From Galbula dea (Eukaryota; Chordata; Aves; Piciformes; Galbulidae), in the NCBI GenBank assembly GCA_013399015.1, contig VWZX01002690.1, forward strand, positions 496,001 to 560,000: a stretch of DNA of 64,000 bases, read 5' to 3'. The position numbers were made by a program, and so were the translations under genes. Shown here piece after piece: positions 1 through 11,883 of the stretch (within the stretch, counting starts at the first letter, position 1; every line of letters starts with the position of its first letter). Under the pieces are notes generated by a model that did not search any database, was not told where the DNA came from, and saw only the letters and a program-made list of their open reading frames with translations.

Positions 1-107
1 AATAAAACAAACCAAGAGAAACTCTTTTCCATGTATGAAAGGAGCTTCCTTTGCTTTAGGTAAGCATCAGCATTTTTCATGTTAGCAAACTATAAAATGA
101 CTCTTAC
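1..107 (-). other. IL1RL1: Start of the IL1RL1 intron after coding exon 4
   Basis: Sequence between the exon 4 donor and the window edge. No exon is seen in it. Confidence 0.7.
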
Positions 108-270
108 CCTTGCTTATGAAAATCCTTGTTGCTGATACATTAAACACATTTCCTTTATGAGTGTAGATAAATTGGCAAGTATAATAACCATCATCCTCCT
201 TTCCTGGGTTGTCAATAAAAACATATTTTTCTGCCTCAAAGAATCTCTCCCCCTTAAGAGGTTTGCAGTT
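108..270 (-). CDS. IL1RL1: IL1RL1 coding exon 4 (Ig domain 2, second half)
   Basis: This exon is 163 nt, equal in size to the IL1RL2 counterpart. It encodes NCKPLKGERFFEAEKYVFID, then YYTCQFIYTHKG and NVSATRIFISK. The acceptor is TTTTCCAG and the donor is AAGG|GTAAGA. The next exon lies left of the window. Confidence 0.94.
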
Positions 271-3200
271 CTGGAAAAGAAAGCACAAACCCACAACTTA
301 CTTTATTTGGCCGCAAATAGCTTCTCAGAGTAATCTGCTCTCCAAATGGCACTATCAGGGCTTTCTTTACCTTGTACCACTGGATGATAGTAGCATTCTT
401 GTAATTGTCAATGGTAGGACAAACAATTTTTCCTCTTCCAGTGTCATTTGGGTAACGAATCTGACTTGGGAAGCATACTCCTTGCTTGTGTGGATGCACC
501 TGCACACGCATCTTGAAGGACTTTGTGCTGTTGTTTGAACTTTGAAGATGGAACAAAGGGATCAGAAGGATATATTCCATATAAAAAAAGCTATTAAATC
601 TTTCCAATAAATGTGAGTCATGTGTGATTATGATATAACATATGGATGATTATGGTGGTTCAGCCACAGAAAGATTTTTAATGACCTGCCATAAAAATAG
701 CAATTGCAGGATGAAAAGAGTTATATTAATTGGTGTATACCATGAAAAAAAATGGCATCATATCCACAGCTAATTAAAATGTATCATTAAAGCATGGATA
801 TTTCCTTCCAGTCTTAAGCCTTTCACTTGTCAGTGTTGCACTTACAAATGTATGACACAAGTGTAGTTTCCAGAATCCTCTCGAGCTGTTGGCAGAAACC
901 AAAGAAATCTCCCTAAGGAAAATATTCTTGAGTCCTCTTCTTCTGCAGGAATGAACCTGTTAGTATCTGTGTGGTACCAGGTGACCTTCACAGCTGAACT
1001 CCATGGGGGACACTTTATAGCTAAAGCCTCACCTTCTATTGCATCAACTACAAATGAACAAAAAAAGAACAAAAAACATCTCAGATGAATTAAACCTTAA
1101 TTCTCTCTGAACATTTGTAATGAGCAAAAGACCCAGTTATGCCCCTGGTCCAGCAGGATGTATAGACAAGTGCCCTTGTTCAGTGCAGTTTAAGCACCTT
1201 CTTGCAGCCTTTGCCCAGCTGGGACCTGGAGCCCCAGTTCCTCTCAAATCTTTACAATAAAGAGCTTTTTCTTTCTGCTTACAGAGATGTCAAGGAGCAG
1301 AAGTAGAACTTAAAGCTAATGTCACAGGGATGGACACTATTTGGTGTATTTTAATATACAGAGAAAACACATAAAGCTGGTTTTTGAGCTATGATTTGTG
1401 GTTTGAGGTAGAAAAGGTCATAAAACCCCCCAAACTAGCTCATTTTAGGTTTACAAAACAGTAAAATCACTAATTTGGGAATAGCCTACACATTACTACA
1501 GAATAAACCTTATCAGAAAGGATGTTTAAAATGTGACTTACATGTTTCAGATGCCATGGAAAGCGAGAGGAAGGTGGCTAGGAGGAGCAGATGGACAGAC
1601 CTCATCATATTGCTAAACCAAAAAGAAAAAACACTGATATCTCAATACACTCTGGATCAGTTGTTGTGACCTAGTCTTAGAGAATCCTGCTGTGGCAGGG
1701 GGGTTGGACTAGGTGATCTTTCAAAGTCCCTTCCAACTCCTAACATTCTGTGATACTGCCATGGTTCTCAGACCAGCCAGGGGACTGTCTGTGACCAATA
1801 CATCCAGGGAGCAGAACAGGAGCTGTGGAGGACTTTTGGCTCCCCTGAGCCATGTTAACCTGCAGGGGAACTGAAGAAATAGACTGGAAAAGGAGGCCAA
1901 GGCAAATATATTCTACTCCTGTAAGAGCAGCAAGGCAGATCCTGCGCCTCATTCACGTCTCCATATGTGTCTAACTGATCTGCACCTGCTGTAATTCACA
2001 TCTTGTCCTGTGGCTCAGGCACTCTCCAGCAAAACCCTTAATTAAAGAAACTTGGCTATTTGTCCATAGACATGAAGTTGACCTAATGTAGGAATATCTC
2101 AGGAGAAAGCAGACATGCAATCCAGCTCCACTCTGCAGCTGTGACCATTGTACTCACCATTAATAAACCCTTCAGTGCAACTCAGGGAGCAATGGCTTCT
2201 GCTCTTGTGTGTGAGGAAGAAGCTGCCCCCTGGCACCACAGATGGCAGACAAGTTTTCAGAAGATACCAAGTTACAAACAAATTGTAATTTATCTTGCAG
2301 ATATTGTGCAGAAGTGGAGCAGTGAAAAGAAAAAGGCCAAATGTCCAGGCAGGGTAAATACTGTCATCGCTTTCTGCAAGGGATTTTTTCTTTCAGTGCC
2401 AAAGGTTTCCAGACTAAACAAGGACAGACCTTATCAAGAGCTACATTTGTGCCAAGTCTGAAGCTAAAAGCCAACTCAAACCTGAGCTTTCAGATATGGC
2501 ATTGGCTTGGTATTGGTATGGGAAGTTGTTTCTTTTAGAAGGTTTCATAATATCTACAGGCTTATTGTTCAACTCTTAAAAACAACAACAAAATTTAGTG
2601 TTGGAGGAGAAAAGGTTGAGAATTTCAGTGTATGTAATTTGCAGGGATACTCAGAAATCACAGAAATGATGAAGTTTAGACTGGAAAAGCAGCATCCCAG
2701 CAAAGGAGTTAGGCATTGGCCCAGGCTGCCCAGGGCAGTGGTGGAGTCACCATCCCTGGAGGGGTTCAAAAAAACATCTAGATGTGGTAGTTAGGGCCAT
2801 GGTTTAGTGGCATGGTGGTGATAGGTTGATGGTTGGACTAGATGATCTTAGAGGTCTCTTCTAACCTTCATGATTCTGTGATGTAGAACTGGTCTAAAAC
2901 ACCCCTTCATTCTCTGCACTGATTTCCACCCTCATTAAGTGTCTTTCACCACCTGTCACTGTACCTAGTCTTTTTGGTTGGAATCAGCAGTGGTTAGGCT
3001 AGGTCTCACTTTTTTCCTCCTCAGAAGAGCCATTATTGACCATTCCAAATACTTCACCATCTCCATACCCTTGTGGCTAGGCTACTGAGCACTGGCACAC
3101 AGAGAAAGCTTTTTCTTCTCTGAAGGTCCTGCAGTCCAGTCAAGTGGCCACTCTTGTAAGCTGACTTTAAACTCTCTGGTGCCCACACACATTTGGAATC

Positions 3201-6200
3201 ATGCAACACACCTGTATGTGTATGCACAGAAGCAGCCATGGTATGCAAAACCCAACCTGAATCAGGGCTGGTTCATACCACTGAAGTGAGACACATCTAC
3301 ATCAGCTGAGTCTCTGCAATGAAGTCTCCAAACAGACTCCAGGAGGAACAGACCCTTAAGCCTAAGCTCTGTGAAAGACTATTTCAGTATGATGCTGAAA
3401 AAGCAACAGATCCAAATAGAGACATTTGGGATTGACTACCTGAGTATGTCAAACTTCAGCCACTAATGATCCAGCATCAATGGGCAGTGGAAGACCTAGG
3501 AACATCCTGCTGATGCTGCAGAGCAATAGTCTATAAGGGATGAGCTCCTGTTTTCTTCAAATACATTGGTGAGGTGTTTTTTGTCCCCAAAAATTGATTT
3601 GGCAACAATTTTTTTTTAATAGCACTATTTCTGTAAGTGAGCAAACATCCTAAGTGCCATACCTTGCCTTCCAACAACACTTGGAAATGCTATTGCAATC
3701 TCTACTTCAAAAAGCTTAACAGACCTTACAGCATCCTATGAAATAGCAGTTGTGTGAGATTTGTTTACCAAGACATAAGATTCCTTTATTCACCTTTTAA
3801 AAGTGATTTGCATTCTTTTCTCAAGCCAAAACCACCCATTTTGATTGAAAATGGGTTATTAAAATAGCAATAACACTGAACTTACTCCAGAAGTACTACT
3901 CACAGTAGTTAACATCTACTCTGGTTACAGCTCTAAGTAAAACTTAGTCATTCCAATATTAAAGTATGGAAATATTAGAATTGATATTACTCTTACAAGC
4001 CATGTGGAAGCAAAAAAGTACACAGATGTACTAAACTCTGAACAATCTATTTCTGAACAAATATTTTCTTTGTCTTTGAATAATTAGTCAAAATATCTGC
4101 CAGAAAACTGAGGGCAAATCCATTTTTAAATACACTTAATTATCAGGTAAATATTTATGTTGCTCCTACAGTTGTCTATCATATTAAGCATGTCCACTAG
4201 TTTAACCTAGTATTTTTTTTTCCTTGAGAAAAAGAAGCAGAAAAGTGAACTGAAATAAACTCTCTTATTAAACACTTTGCTTATTTTTGGATAAATGATA
4301 ATTCAAAAGTTTGACTTACCCCCTGCAGCATTCAGAGAGCAGAGGAGTGGTTTGCTGCCTGGGACTGGATCCTTTACACTGGTTTTTTTTCCTGCTGTAG
4401 CTTGCACCAGATGTCACTGGGAACTCTTTCTAACTGGCTTCTGCAGCTCATATCTGCAGGAGCAAGACCAGCAGCTTCATTGTGATGCACCTCCCACCAA
4501 ATGGGACATGGAAATGACTGTGGAGCTCTCAAGCACCCATCAGGGACGGTGTCTCACTGTTCCAAATCATCAGCTATCTTTTGCCAAGAGCAGAAGTTTC
4601 CCATTTATCACAGATTCTTCTGTTTCAGCATGATTGTACTGCAATAAATCTGCCAGCTGCTTATCAGCTCTCTCACATGTCCAAGGAGAGCAAAGAGAGG
4701 GCACTCAGCTGGCAGAGGATGCTTTGAAACAGACTTTGTCTGAAACCAAGGAACACCTTTAACTGGTCTAGTCAGGCAGCAGCTCCTGGAGAGCAGCTGT
4801 ACAAGTGCCTGGAGCACCAGTAACAGCTTTTAATGAAGGAAATTGCTTCACTGAGGCTAAGCTGATAAAAGGAAGCTGCTGAGAAACCAGTTGTCTGCAT
4901 CAGCAGCTCAGTCAAGTCTCTGACTGAAAGAAGGCTGGAGGGATAGACCCCAGAGGAAATTGAGAAGCAAATCTGAGAAGGCAAGAGGAGACTGAGAGGT
5001 CACCACAGCACTGGATATGATCCAGGGTACAGTGACTGACCACAGCAGGAGCACAGGTACTCAGGAGGTCATATGGGCCACCAAATATCAGAAAGATGTT
5101 TTTAAGGAGTGCTGAGCAGAACTCCAAGCATCAGCACTAAACCTGGACCCATCAAATCCAAGGTCCCAACCTATCCCCTTCTTGGCAGCAGCCAGTCTCC
5201 AAGGGTGATTAGTCTGAGGAAGAGGAGGCTCAAGGGAGACCTTACCTCTGTCTGCAACTACCTGAAAGGAGGTTGGAGCCAGGTGGGAGTCAGTCTCTTC
5301 TCCTGGGTTATCAGGGAGAGGAAAAGAGTAAATGGCCTCAAGTTGCACCAGGGGAGGTTTAGATTGGATAGCAGGAAAAAATTCTTCCCAGCAAGAGTTG
5401 TCAGGCATTGGCCCAGGCTGCCCAGGGCAGTGGTGGAGTCACCACCCCTGGAGGGGTTCAAAGAACATTGAGATGTGGTACCTGGGTACTAGGTATTTGA
5501 TACTAGGACCATGGTTTAGTGGCATGGTGGTGATAGGTTGATGGTTGGACTTGATGATTTTGGAGGTCTCTTCCAACCTTCATGATTCTATGATTTCAGA
5601 AACAAATCAGCCAAATTCCAGGGGACAAATCTTAGCAGAACAACCGCCAGAGACATTTGAGAATCAAATGTTCACTCTTTCTTTAACAAAAGAAGATTTT
5701 ACAGTAGGGTCATTCAAACTCTTATTTTTCCCTGGCAGAGTTGCAAATACCATTTGTCATTTCCAGTGTTCCTGGGACTCTGCTGTCAGCATACAGGAAC
5801 TCCACACCATTACACAATTATACACCATCGTTACTGAGGTCACATCCATGCTTTCCTCTCTTCTTGGTATAGAATTTCTTTTGAAGTCATCTGGGAGTTG
5901 ATTTTTTTTCCTATGATACAGCAAATGCAAAAGAACTAGAAAAAAAAACCCTGCAACAATGAAATCCTGGGATCATTAATGATGGGAAAGACCTACAAGG
6001 TCATCAAATCCAACCATTCCCCAGCTCTGCCAAGTCCACTGCTATACCACGTCTCTAAGCACCAACACCTGCATGTCTTCTAAACCCCTCCAGGGATGGT
6101 GACTCCTTACCTTGTTGCCCTTTGTTCTTGCTTTGGAGGAGAAAAATCTGCTGATTAATAAAAATGTTTGCAAAAGATAAAGCCAAGAAGCTCACAATAA

Positions 6201-6210
6201 CAATTCCCAT
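108..6210 (-). CDS. IL1RL1: IL1RL1 (ST2, the IL-33 receptor), 5' part; gene continues past the left edge
   Basis: By family knowledge this is the ligand-binding receptor for IL-33, acting with IL1RAP. The window holds coding exons 6111-6210 (proposed), 846-1047, 371-539 and 108-270, giving 634 nt in phase. Ig1 reads GEALAIKCPPW, TWYHTDTNRFIP and SGNYTCVIH. Ig2 reads KIVCPTIDNYKNAT, NCKPLKGERF, YTCQFIYTHKGNVFNVSATR. These align with human ST2 (ENEALIVRCP, DWYYSQTNKSIP, KIYCPTIDLYNWTA, NCQALQG, NYSVTATRSF) better than with IL1R1 or IL1RL2. As in mammalian ST2, the extra N-terminal Ig1 cysteine of the other two receptors is absent. Ig3, the transmembrane helix and the TIR domain lie beyond position 1. 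The gene has no CpG island in this window. Confidence 0.9.
371..539 (-). CDS. IL1RL1: IL1RL1 coding exon 3 (Ig domain 2, first half)
   Basis: This exon is 169 nt. It encodes SNNSTKSFKM, GVCFPSQ, GKIVCPTIDNYKNAT and IIQWYK. The acceptor is CATCTTCAAAG and the donor is CAAG|GTAAAG. The start is fixed by phase with exon 2; a nearby AG (AACAACAG) would break the frame. Confidence 0.92.
846..1047 (-). CDS. IL1RL1: IL1RL1 coding exon 2 (Ig domain 1)
   Basis: This exon is 202 nt. It encodes DAIEGEALAIKCPPW, DSRIFSLGRFLWFLP and GNYTCVIH. The acceptor is TTCATTTGTAG and the donor is CATTT|GTAAGT. Confidence 0.93.
1664..1754 (+). mobile_element. Short CR1 LINE 3' end
   Basis: About 90 bp in plus orientation: AATCCTGCTGTGGCAGGGGG, TTGGACTAGGTGATCTTTCA, GTCCCTTCCAACTCCTAACA. 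It matches, in reverse, the subfamily of the copy at about 39.33 kb. Confidence 0.85.
2672..2884 (+). mobile_element. CR1 LINE 3' fragment
   Basis: Plus orientation: CATTGGCCCAGGCTGCCCAG, GAGTCACCATCCCTGGAGGG, GGCATGGTGGTGATAGGTTG and GATGATCTTAGAGGTCTCTT. It belongs to the same subfamily as the copies at about 5.2 and 54.3 kb. Confidence 0.92.
5205..5593 (+). mobile_element. CR1 LINE 3' fragment, longer copy
   Basis: Plus orientation, about 390 bp. It starts at AGTCTGAGGAAGAGGAGGCT, passes through a decayed ORF2 C-terminus, AAGTTGCACCAGGGGAGGTT and the TGGTGATAGGTTGATGG tail. It is nearly the same as the copy at 54.3 kb, implying a relatively young subfamily. Confidence 0.92.
5965..6106 (-). 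mobile_element. CR1 LINE 3' fragment abutting the proposed IL1RL1 exon 1 donor
   Basis: Minus orientation, so it is sense to IL1RL1. It reads (plus strand) ATCAAATCCAACCATTCCCC, AAACCCCTCCAGGGATGGTG and ACTCC, where the match to other copies stops. The truncated 5' end therefore lies at about 6106, inside the splice-donor consensus. Confidence 0.8.
6111..6210 (-). CDS. IL1RL1: Proposed IL1RL1 coding exon 1 (signal peptide)
   Basis: 100 nt encode MGIVIVSFLALSFA and 19 further residues ending NKGQQ, then one base (G) before CAACAAG|GTAAGG. The next exon starts TT GAT, giving Val-Asp, so the phase fits exactly. MG plus a hydrophobic core resembles the ST2 leader, the ATG context (ACAATGG) is strong, and an acceptor-like CTGTATTTGTGAG lies nine bases upstream of the ATG. 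The encoded N-terminus would be about ten residues longer than in human ST2. A CR1 copy begins in the splice donor itself. The exon is inferred and unsupported by transcripts; another upstream exon could be the real one. Confidence 0.55.
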
Positions 6211-6509
6211 TGTTTGGAGCTCACAAATACAGAGAAATGCAGATGGATGGAAAAACATTTCTCCAGAAAGTTGCCAACACATTTGATGGATTTTAAGCAC
6301 TAAGAATAAATGTAAATTGGCAAGTTTTTGCATCTCTACATAAAGAAACTAACTATTTTATGCCAAGAGATGGTTTCCTGCTCCAATCCCCAGTTTCAAT
6401 GAGATGTCAAAGTCCTTTTGGGAAACAGTGTCTGGCACAATCTCTTCTTTGGTGTTTCTTACCATTCACCAGCACCACAACACTGAGCTCTGCTGAAACC
6501 TCACCTAGT

Positions 6510-6616
6510 TCACAGAATCATGAAGGTTGGAAGAGATCTCAAAGGTCATCAAGTTCAACCATCAGCCTATCACCACCATACCACTAAACCATAGCCCTAA
6601 GTACCACATCTACACT
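6510..6616 (-). mobile_element. Short CR1 LINE 3' end
   Basis: Minus orientation: CACAGAATCATGAAGGTTGG, ACCATCAGCCTATCACCACC, ATAGCCCTAAGTACCACATC. It lies upstream of the proposed IL1RL1 first coding exon. Confidence 0.9.
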
Positions 6617-9600
6617 CAGCTCTGCTAGGGGTTAGGGCCTGTGGGCATCCTGCTGCTGAGCAATCTCATACATTTAATGTTCTCCACTGCCTGATCTCAT
6701 TCAGACTCTTCTCTATGCTTAAGACAAGCACACACCATGCTCAGAACAGCATTCTCTGGAAAGGACAAGGGTTTCTCCCCAGTGTAAAGTCATTTACAGC
6801 TCAGACTGAGGACAATCCACAGTGCCCAAACAAGGCTTTCAGTCAGAACACTTACTCAACTTCTAAGGTCTCTAGAGGCTTCTAGATCACAGGAAGAACC
6901 TCCACCCTGTGCACTGAAACCAGGATGCTGCATGATGGGGTGTATAACTCACGGGGCAAAGAGAGAAGAGTCAGGAGTGAATTTGGCTGTAGCCAGGTGG
7001 AGAGCAGACACCAGTAAGAGGTTTGTATTCTGAGGCTCTGACTCTTCTCAAGTGGGTTGAGCTCCCTCACTTTTGCTTTCAACAAGTAAAACTGCACTGC
7101 CAGGTATAAACTGGCCCAAGGCAAAAGAAATCACCAGTTTCTTGATGACTGCTCTACCCACAGGGCTAGTAGGAGAATGGAAAAATGAGTGGGGGTGGAC
7201 CATGCCTTTAGACTTTTGGTATCATCAGAGCTGTTCCTGCTGTGTTATCTATTCTCAGAAGACAGAGAGCCAGCTTCCATCATGACTGGGAGTAGAAGAA
7301 AGCATTTCCTATTAGTTCTCTCTACAGTAAACAGTAAGGGTCAAAAGTAGGCAGTTTAGGGAGCAGAACTCCCTCTGAAGATCTTTCAGGTCCTCACCTT
7401 CTGCCACCAGCCAGAATGGACCATTCTTTTCCCTTTGTGTGTAGGGGGGTGTCTGAATTCAAGCAAAGATACTGACCACTGACATTTCTACCTCTGCAGG
7501 ATATCACAGAACCAAGACAACCTTCCTGCAAATGATTTTATCCTCAACTCCTCAGGCTACCCAGAGTTTTCTGAATGACAGTGTGCTGGTGTAGAAAACT
7601 CTTTCCACTGACTTTCCTCCTGCTGCTGTCACAAAGCTTATCATTACATACTCTCAGATCTGTAGAGTCAGCAGAAGAAGTTTCTGTCAGGTTGGGTTTT
7701 CTGCCCCATATCTGCCCTTTGGGTAGCCACAAAGTTTGAATGTTTAAGAGCTCAGCAGAAATGGCAGTTTATCAGAAATAGCAGTTTATCATATGACAAA
7801 AAAAGAAAACAAACAGAAAATTGGTTTAGCCTCTCTCCATATCATTAGGAAAATCACTCCTTTTCTATGAATTCATACAGTAAAGGATGGAAAGATTATT
7901 TAAAAGTAGTCATAAGTAGAACAGCAACTGTGAGGCTGATAAGGCAATGAAGGAAACTTATCTGTAGAGCAACTGCTACTCTGTATACTCCTGGAAAAAA
8001 TAGCTGAGAGATCCTAAAAAGCTATTATTCTTATTAATAATATTCTGTTCAGCTTGTGTTGTCTTTCTGGACAACAAAATTTATTCTGCAGTTTCTAACA
8101 CTACCAGAATCTGCTTGATGAGGAAATCCAAACCCAAGTAAAATTAACTCTCTGTAAACCTTTTAAATCTAGGATGGAAACTACAAACACTTAGCAAAAG
8201 AAAGAGAAAATAAACAAGATTGTGGCACCTTTTCCAGGATATTCATCCCAACAGAACATGAACATTCTAACAGCACACACCTCAACTACCTGTTCAAGAA
8301 GTGGCATGAGGGAAGCAGGGACACATCTGTCTGCAGATGTCAGAAGAAGCAGCTTTCAAATGCATGATTAAGTATGGTAAGAAATGTTACTCTAACATTT
8401 TCTGGCCAGGATGAAAAGGAATGAGGTTATGTGCAAAAAAAACCCAAAACCCTGAGATTGTACACTTTGGTAGGCACACATCTCAGTTGTGTCTCCTTCC
8501 AGTCAAGCAGCCAACCCATCCATCACCTTCCCACCTCTAAACACTTTTTCCATCAACTTCAATTCCAACTCCTTACTGGAAATTCCATTTGCCAGTAAAG
8601 GTTTCCTACATTCCAGCTAAAGTGGAAATGAGTAATCCTGATTAGATTTTCTTTTTGTTGTTTTTGTTGTTGCTCTTTTGAGCTGGAGAACCAAGAACTT
8701 AGAAAGGAAACCCCACCATTAACTAACATCTGCAGGTCGTTGTTATGGACAACTCTACCTACCCTCATGGCTAAAAAGGTGGCATTTAGGGAGGTTGTCT
8801 GTGGCATTTGCCATAACTCTTCAGATGCTCATCTTGACTCTAGAAGAAGTTCAGCTGGAATGATTGCAGTTCTGGGTACATTAATGTCAAGGAGTTTCAG
8901 TCAAAATGGAGTATCCAATAGGAGGCAGTAAAAGTACCATCTGCATCAAGACTTAATCAGTATTTTATGTTCCAAGGATTAAGACAATAGAACAGTGATG
9001 ACAAAAGAAGTAGAACCTGCTCTAGGAAAAGGTTTTCAGGTGGTTTCCATCAATGGTCCCTTCAGATGGTCCATTAAAGCTTGGAAAGACAGACAATTAC
9101 TGTGACCAACAATGAAAATACCAGCTCTTGAAGCAAGGAGCAGTTCCTTGGGGTTACTGAAACAGTGGCAAAATGACCACTTCTCAGAAGACAGAGGGAG
9201 CAGGACAGTCCAAACTAGTGAGGGCAGTCTAATAAACACCTGTCAGACCATACTAGAACAGCAGAACCAAAATGTCCCAACTCTCCTGATCTCCAGTGGC
9301 ACTAGATAGTTTCACTAGCATGGTGCCTGCAGCCCTTTCTCTGGTAGCTTCAGGTTGCATGAGCATTTGCTAGCTAAGAACTGACACAGAACATTGTTTT
9401 CTTCAAGAAGAAGGTTTGCTGGTTTAATATCTCCCAAAGTCATCTCACTGAGGAAGGACTGCTCTGCTGTTTTCCTGGGGAGGATGGTGTTAATTGTGTT
9501 ATGCAATAACAACAGATCGTTTCAGCTTTCTCTCTGGAGATAAATGAACTCAGCTCTGTGTGGTTTTCAAGGCTTGCAGAGCAGTGTTTGGGTTCTGATC

Positions 9601-9949
9601 CCTCACCCCAGGGACTTTTATCCCCACCCATAGCAACAGACTCCACAGGAAGTACAAAAACCTGCATTTCACTCTCAAGAGAGAAAGTCAATAGCCTGCC
9701 CAAGTCTAAATATTTGCTGAGTAAGCATGATAAAAGCATCTCTCTGTAAATACACAGCTTCATTTGAGACCTATTGCTACAAGCAGTGGCAAATTGCCAT
9801 CAAATACTGGAGCAACATGGGCCAAAGGAACTGCACAAACCCCAGCAGGCTTCATGTGGGCTTTGGTTTGTTGCCACAGAAGGGAAGAGGAAGAAAAGTA
9901 CTAAAGAACCAAAAAAAAAAAAATCAGGGTTCAAAATGTCATCCTGACC

Positions 9950-10486
9950 TTAGGGTAAGACCCTTCCTGGAGTGCTGTCATCATCTCTAGAGCCCTCAGC
10001 ATAAGAAGGACATGGGCCTGTTGGAGCAAGTCCACAAGAGTGCTGTGAAGATGACCAGAGGGCTGGAAGATCTCCCCCATGAGGACAGGCTGAGAGAGCT
10101 GGGGTTGTTCAGCCTGGAGAAGAGAAGGCTCTGGAAGGACCTTATGGCAGCCTTTCAGTACCTAAAGGGAGCTTAGAGGAAAGATGGAAAGGGACTTTTT
10201 TACAAGGGTGTGTAATAATAGGACAAGGGATAATGGCTTTAAATTAAAAGAGAGAAGATGTAGAGTAGGTGCAAGGAGGTTCTTCACTGTGAAGGTGGTG
10301 ATGCACTGGAACAGGTTGCCCAGAGAGGTTGTAGATGCTCCACCCCTGGAAGTGGTCAAGGCCAGGCTGGATGAGGCCATGAGCAACCTGGTCCAGGAAG
10401 GTGCCTACCCATAGGAGGGGATGAAGGGGGTGAGTTTAGAACTAGATGCTCTTTAAGATCCCTTCCAACCCAAACCATTCTATGCT
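9950..10486 (+). mobile_element. CR1 LINE fragment with ORF2 C-terminal remnant
   Basis: Plus orientation, about 530 bp. It has the CTGTTGGAGCAAGTCCA block, GTTCAGCCTGGAGAAGAGAA, a frame reading VVMHWNRLPREVVDAPPLE, and ATCCCTTCCAACCCAAACCA at the end. It is an inactive, 5'-truncated copy. Confidence 0.92.
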
Positions 10487-11852
10487 CTTGAGTACTGGAG
10501 ATAAAGTCCATGTAGTCTAAACTAACCATGGCCCAGCAGCTGCAAAGATGCACAGCTCCCTGCTGACATTTGGAGGCAAACAGGAGACCAAAACACAGAG
10601 AGCTCAGAGCACCCCAAAATCTCCAGGAGCACTTATATGATGTCACATGCTTTTGTTCAACTATGACTGCTCTCCAAAACTGGCAACACTAAACCACCCC
10701 AAGTAGTCCTAGCTAACACTTAGCAAGGCTGAAGTCCCTTAGCCTGCCAGCTAGGTGTCTACAACCAGGCTGCAGTCTTGCAAGGCCAGAGCAAGTGAGA
10801 GAGACTTCATGTGGGAGCATCCCTGGTCTCCAAGAAGAGCTTTTTGAAGGGCCTGCCTGCTCTTGGCTCTATTCCTTGGCCTTGAGGAGGTGCTGAGGAT
10901 AACAAGCCCAGAATGTGACCTGAGACACTGCAGGAGCAGTCCACAAGATGGTCACAGCACAGCTGTGCCATGGCCATAGCAGAGAAGCCAAGTGGGCTTG
11001 AGCTGACAAGAGTTGCAGGTGAAGCCAGCTATCCTCAGAAGGTTCTCCAGGCAGATGCAACACCAGACCAAGGGTGGCTTCAGCTTGGGTACTCATAGAA
11101 GTCCTCAGACACATCATTCTTTTCCCACAATGACAGAGCATCCTGCCAGAAGCTGGAGCACACTGAAGCTGGGCAGTGAGGCAAGAAGGTAGCAGTGACC
11201 TACCTGGCTACTTCAGCAACTGGAGAGTCAACCCAGAGGCTTGGGGCAGCTGCTGAGATATCAGCTGGATTTTCAGCAGCTCCTTTCACTGCTGTTGAAG
11301 ACAGAACTGCTGGCTCAGTCAGCTGCTGCTCTGACTCTCCAGAGCATTTCTTATGCTTCCCTCTACTGTTTGTTTTTTCTCTATTTTTCCCAGCAGCCCC
11401 TGTAAATAAATTGGGTTCTTTGGCCAGGAGACAACTCTTGGCCAAAGGAATTGGTCAGCTGAAGCTACTGCAGCTAGTTTGTCTCCTTCCAGCCCTTAAA
11501 AGCCCCTAGCTGGAGTAAATTGCAAACTCACAGCACCCATAACCAAACTTCATGGCATGTCAAAAGCCTGGGTTTCCTCCCCATGGAGGATCACTTGTGA
11601 GCATCTTGCACTTGTTATGAGATACAGGTGTAGATCTTCAGTGGAGGTCAAAATGAACTGCTCCCACAGCTCCCCTCAAAAGTGCTCCGTGGTCACTGCT
11701 TGAAAATACTTTGCTGACTACAAACCAGGAGCTTTTTAGAGGAGGAACAACAAAATAAATCTGCTGTGCAGCTAAAGCAAAGGAATTTTCACAACACTGA
11801 GCCTTGTGAGAAGAACATAGTGATTCTGGAGGTGGCCTTGAGCAGGAAATGG

Positions 11853-11883
11853 AGGCTAATCATCAGGCTAATCATCAGGCTAA
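11853..11883 (+). repeat. 12-bp tandem repeat, two and a half copies
   Basis: The unit aggctaatcatc is repeated directly. It is minor and probably arose by slippage. Confidence 0.85.

Larger units (their letters stand above)
1050..6108 (-). other. IL1RL1: Proposed IL1RL1 intron 1
   Basis: About 5 kb between the proposed signal-peptide exon and the Ig1 exon. It is AT-rich and holds CR1 fragments at about 1.66, 2.67, 5.2 and 5.96 kb. No other coding exon was recognised. Confidence 0.5.

Noticed and set aside
4295..4400. A GTAAGT donor at 4316-4317 considered as an alternative IL1RL1 first coding exon
   Set aside because: No frame gives an ATG followed by a hydrophobic leader. It could at most be untranslated, and the exon at 6111-6210 fits phase and leader features.
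9440..9763. A 107-codon minus-strand ORF between IL1RL2 and IL1RL1
   Set aside because: No signal peptide, domain or plausible splice structure was found, and the composition is like the surrounding non-coding DNA.
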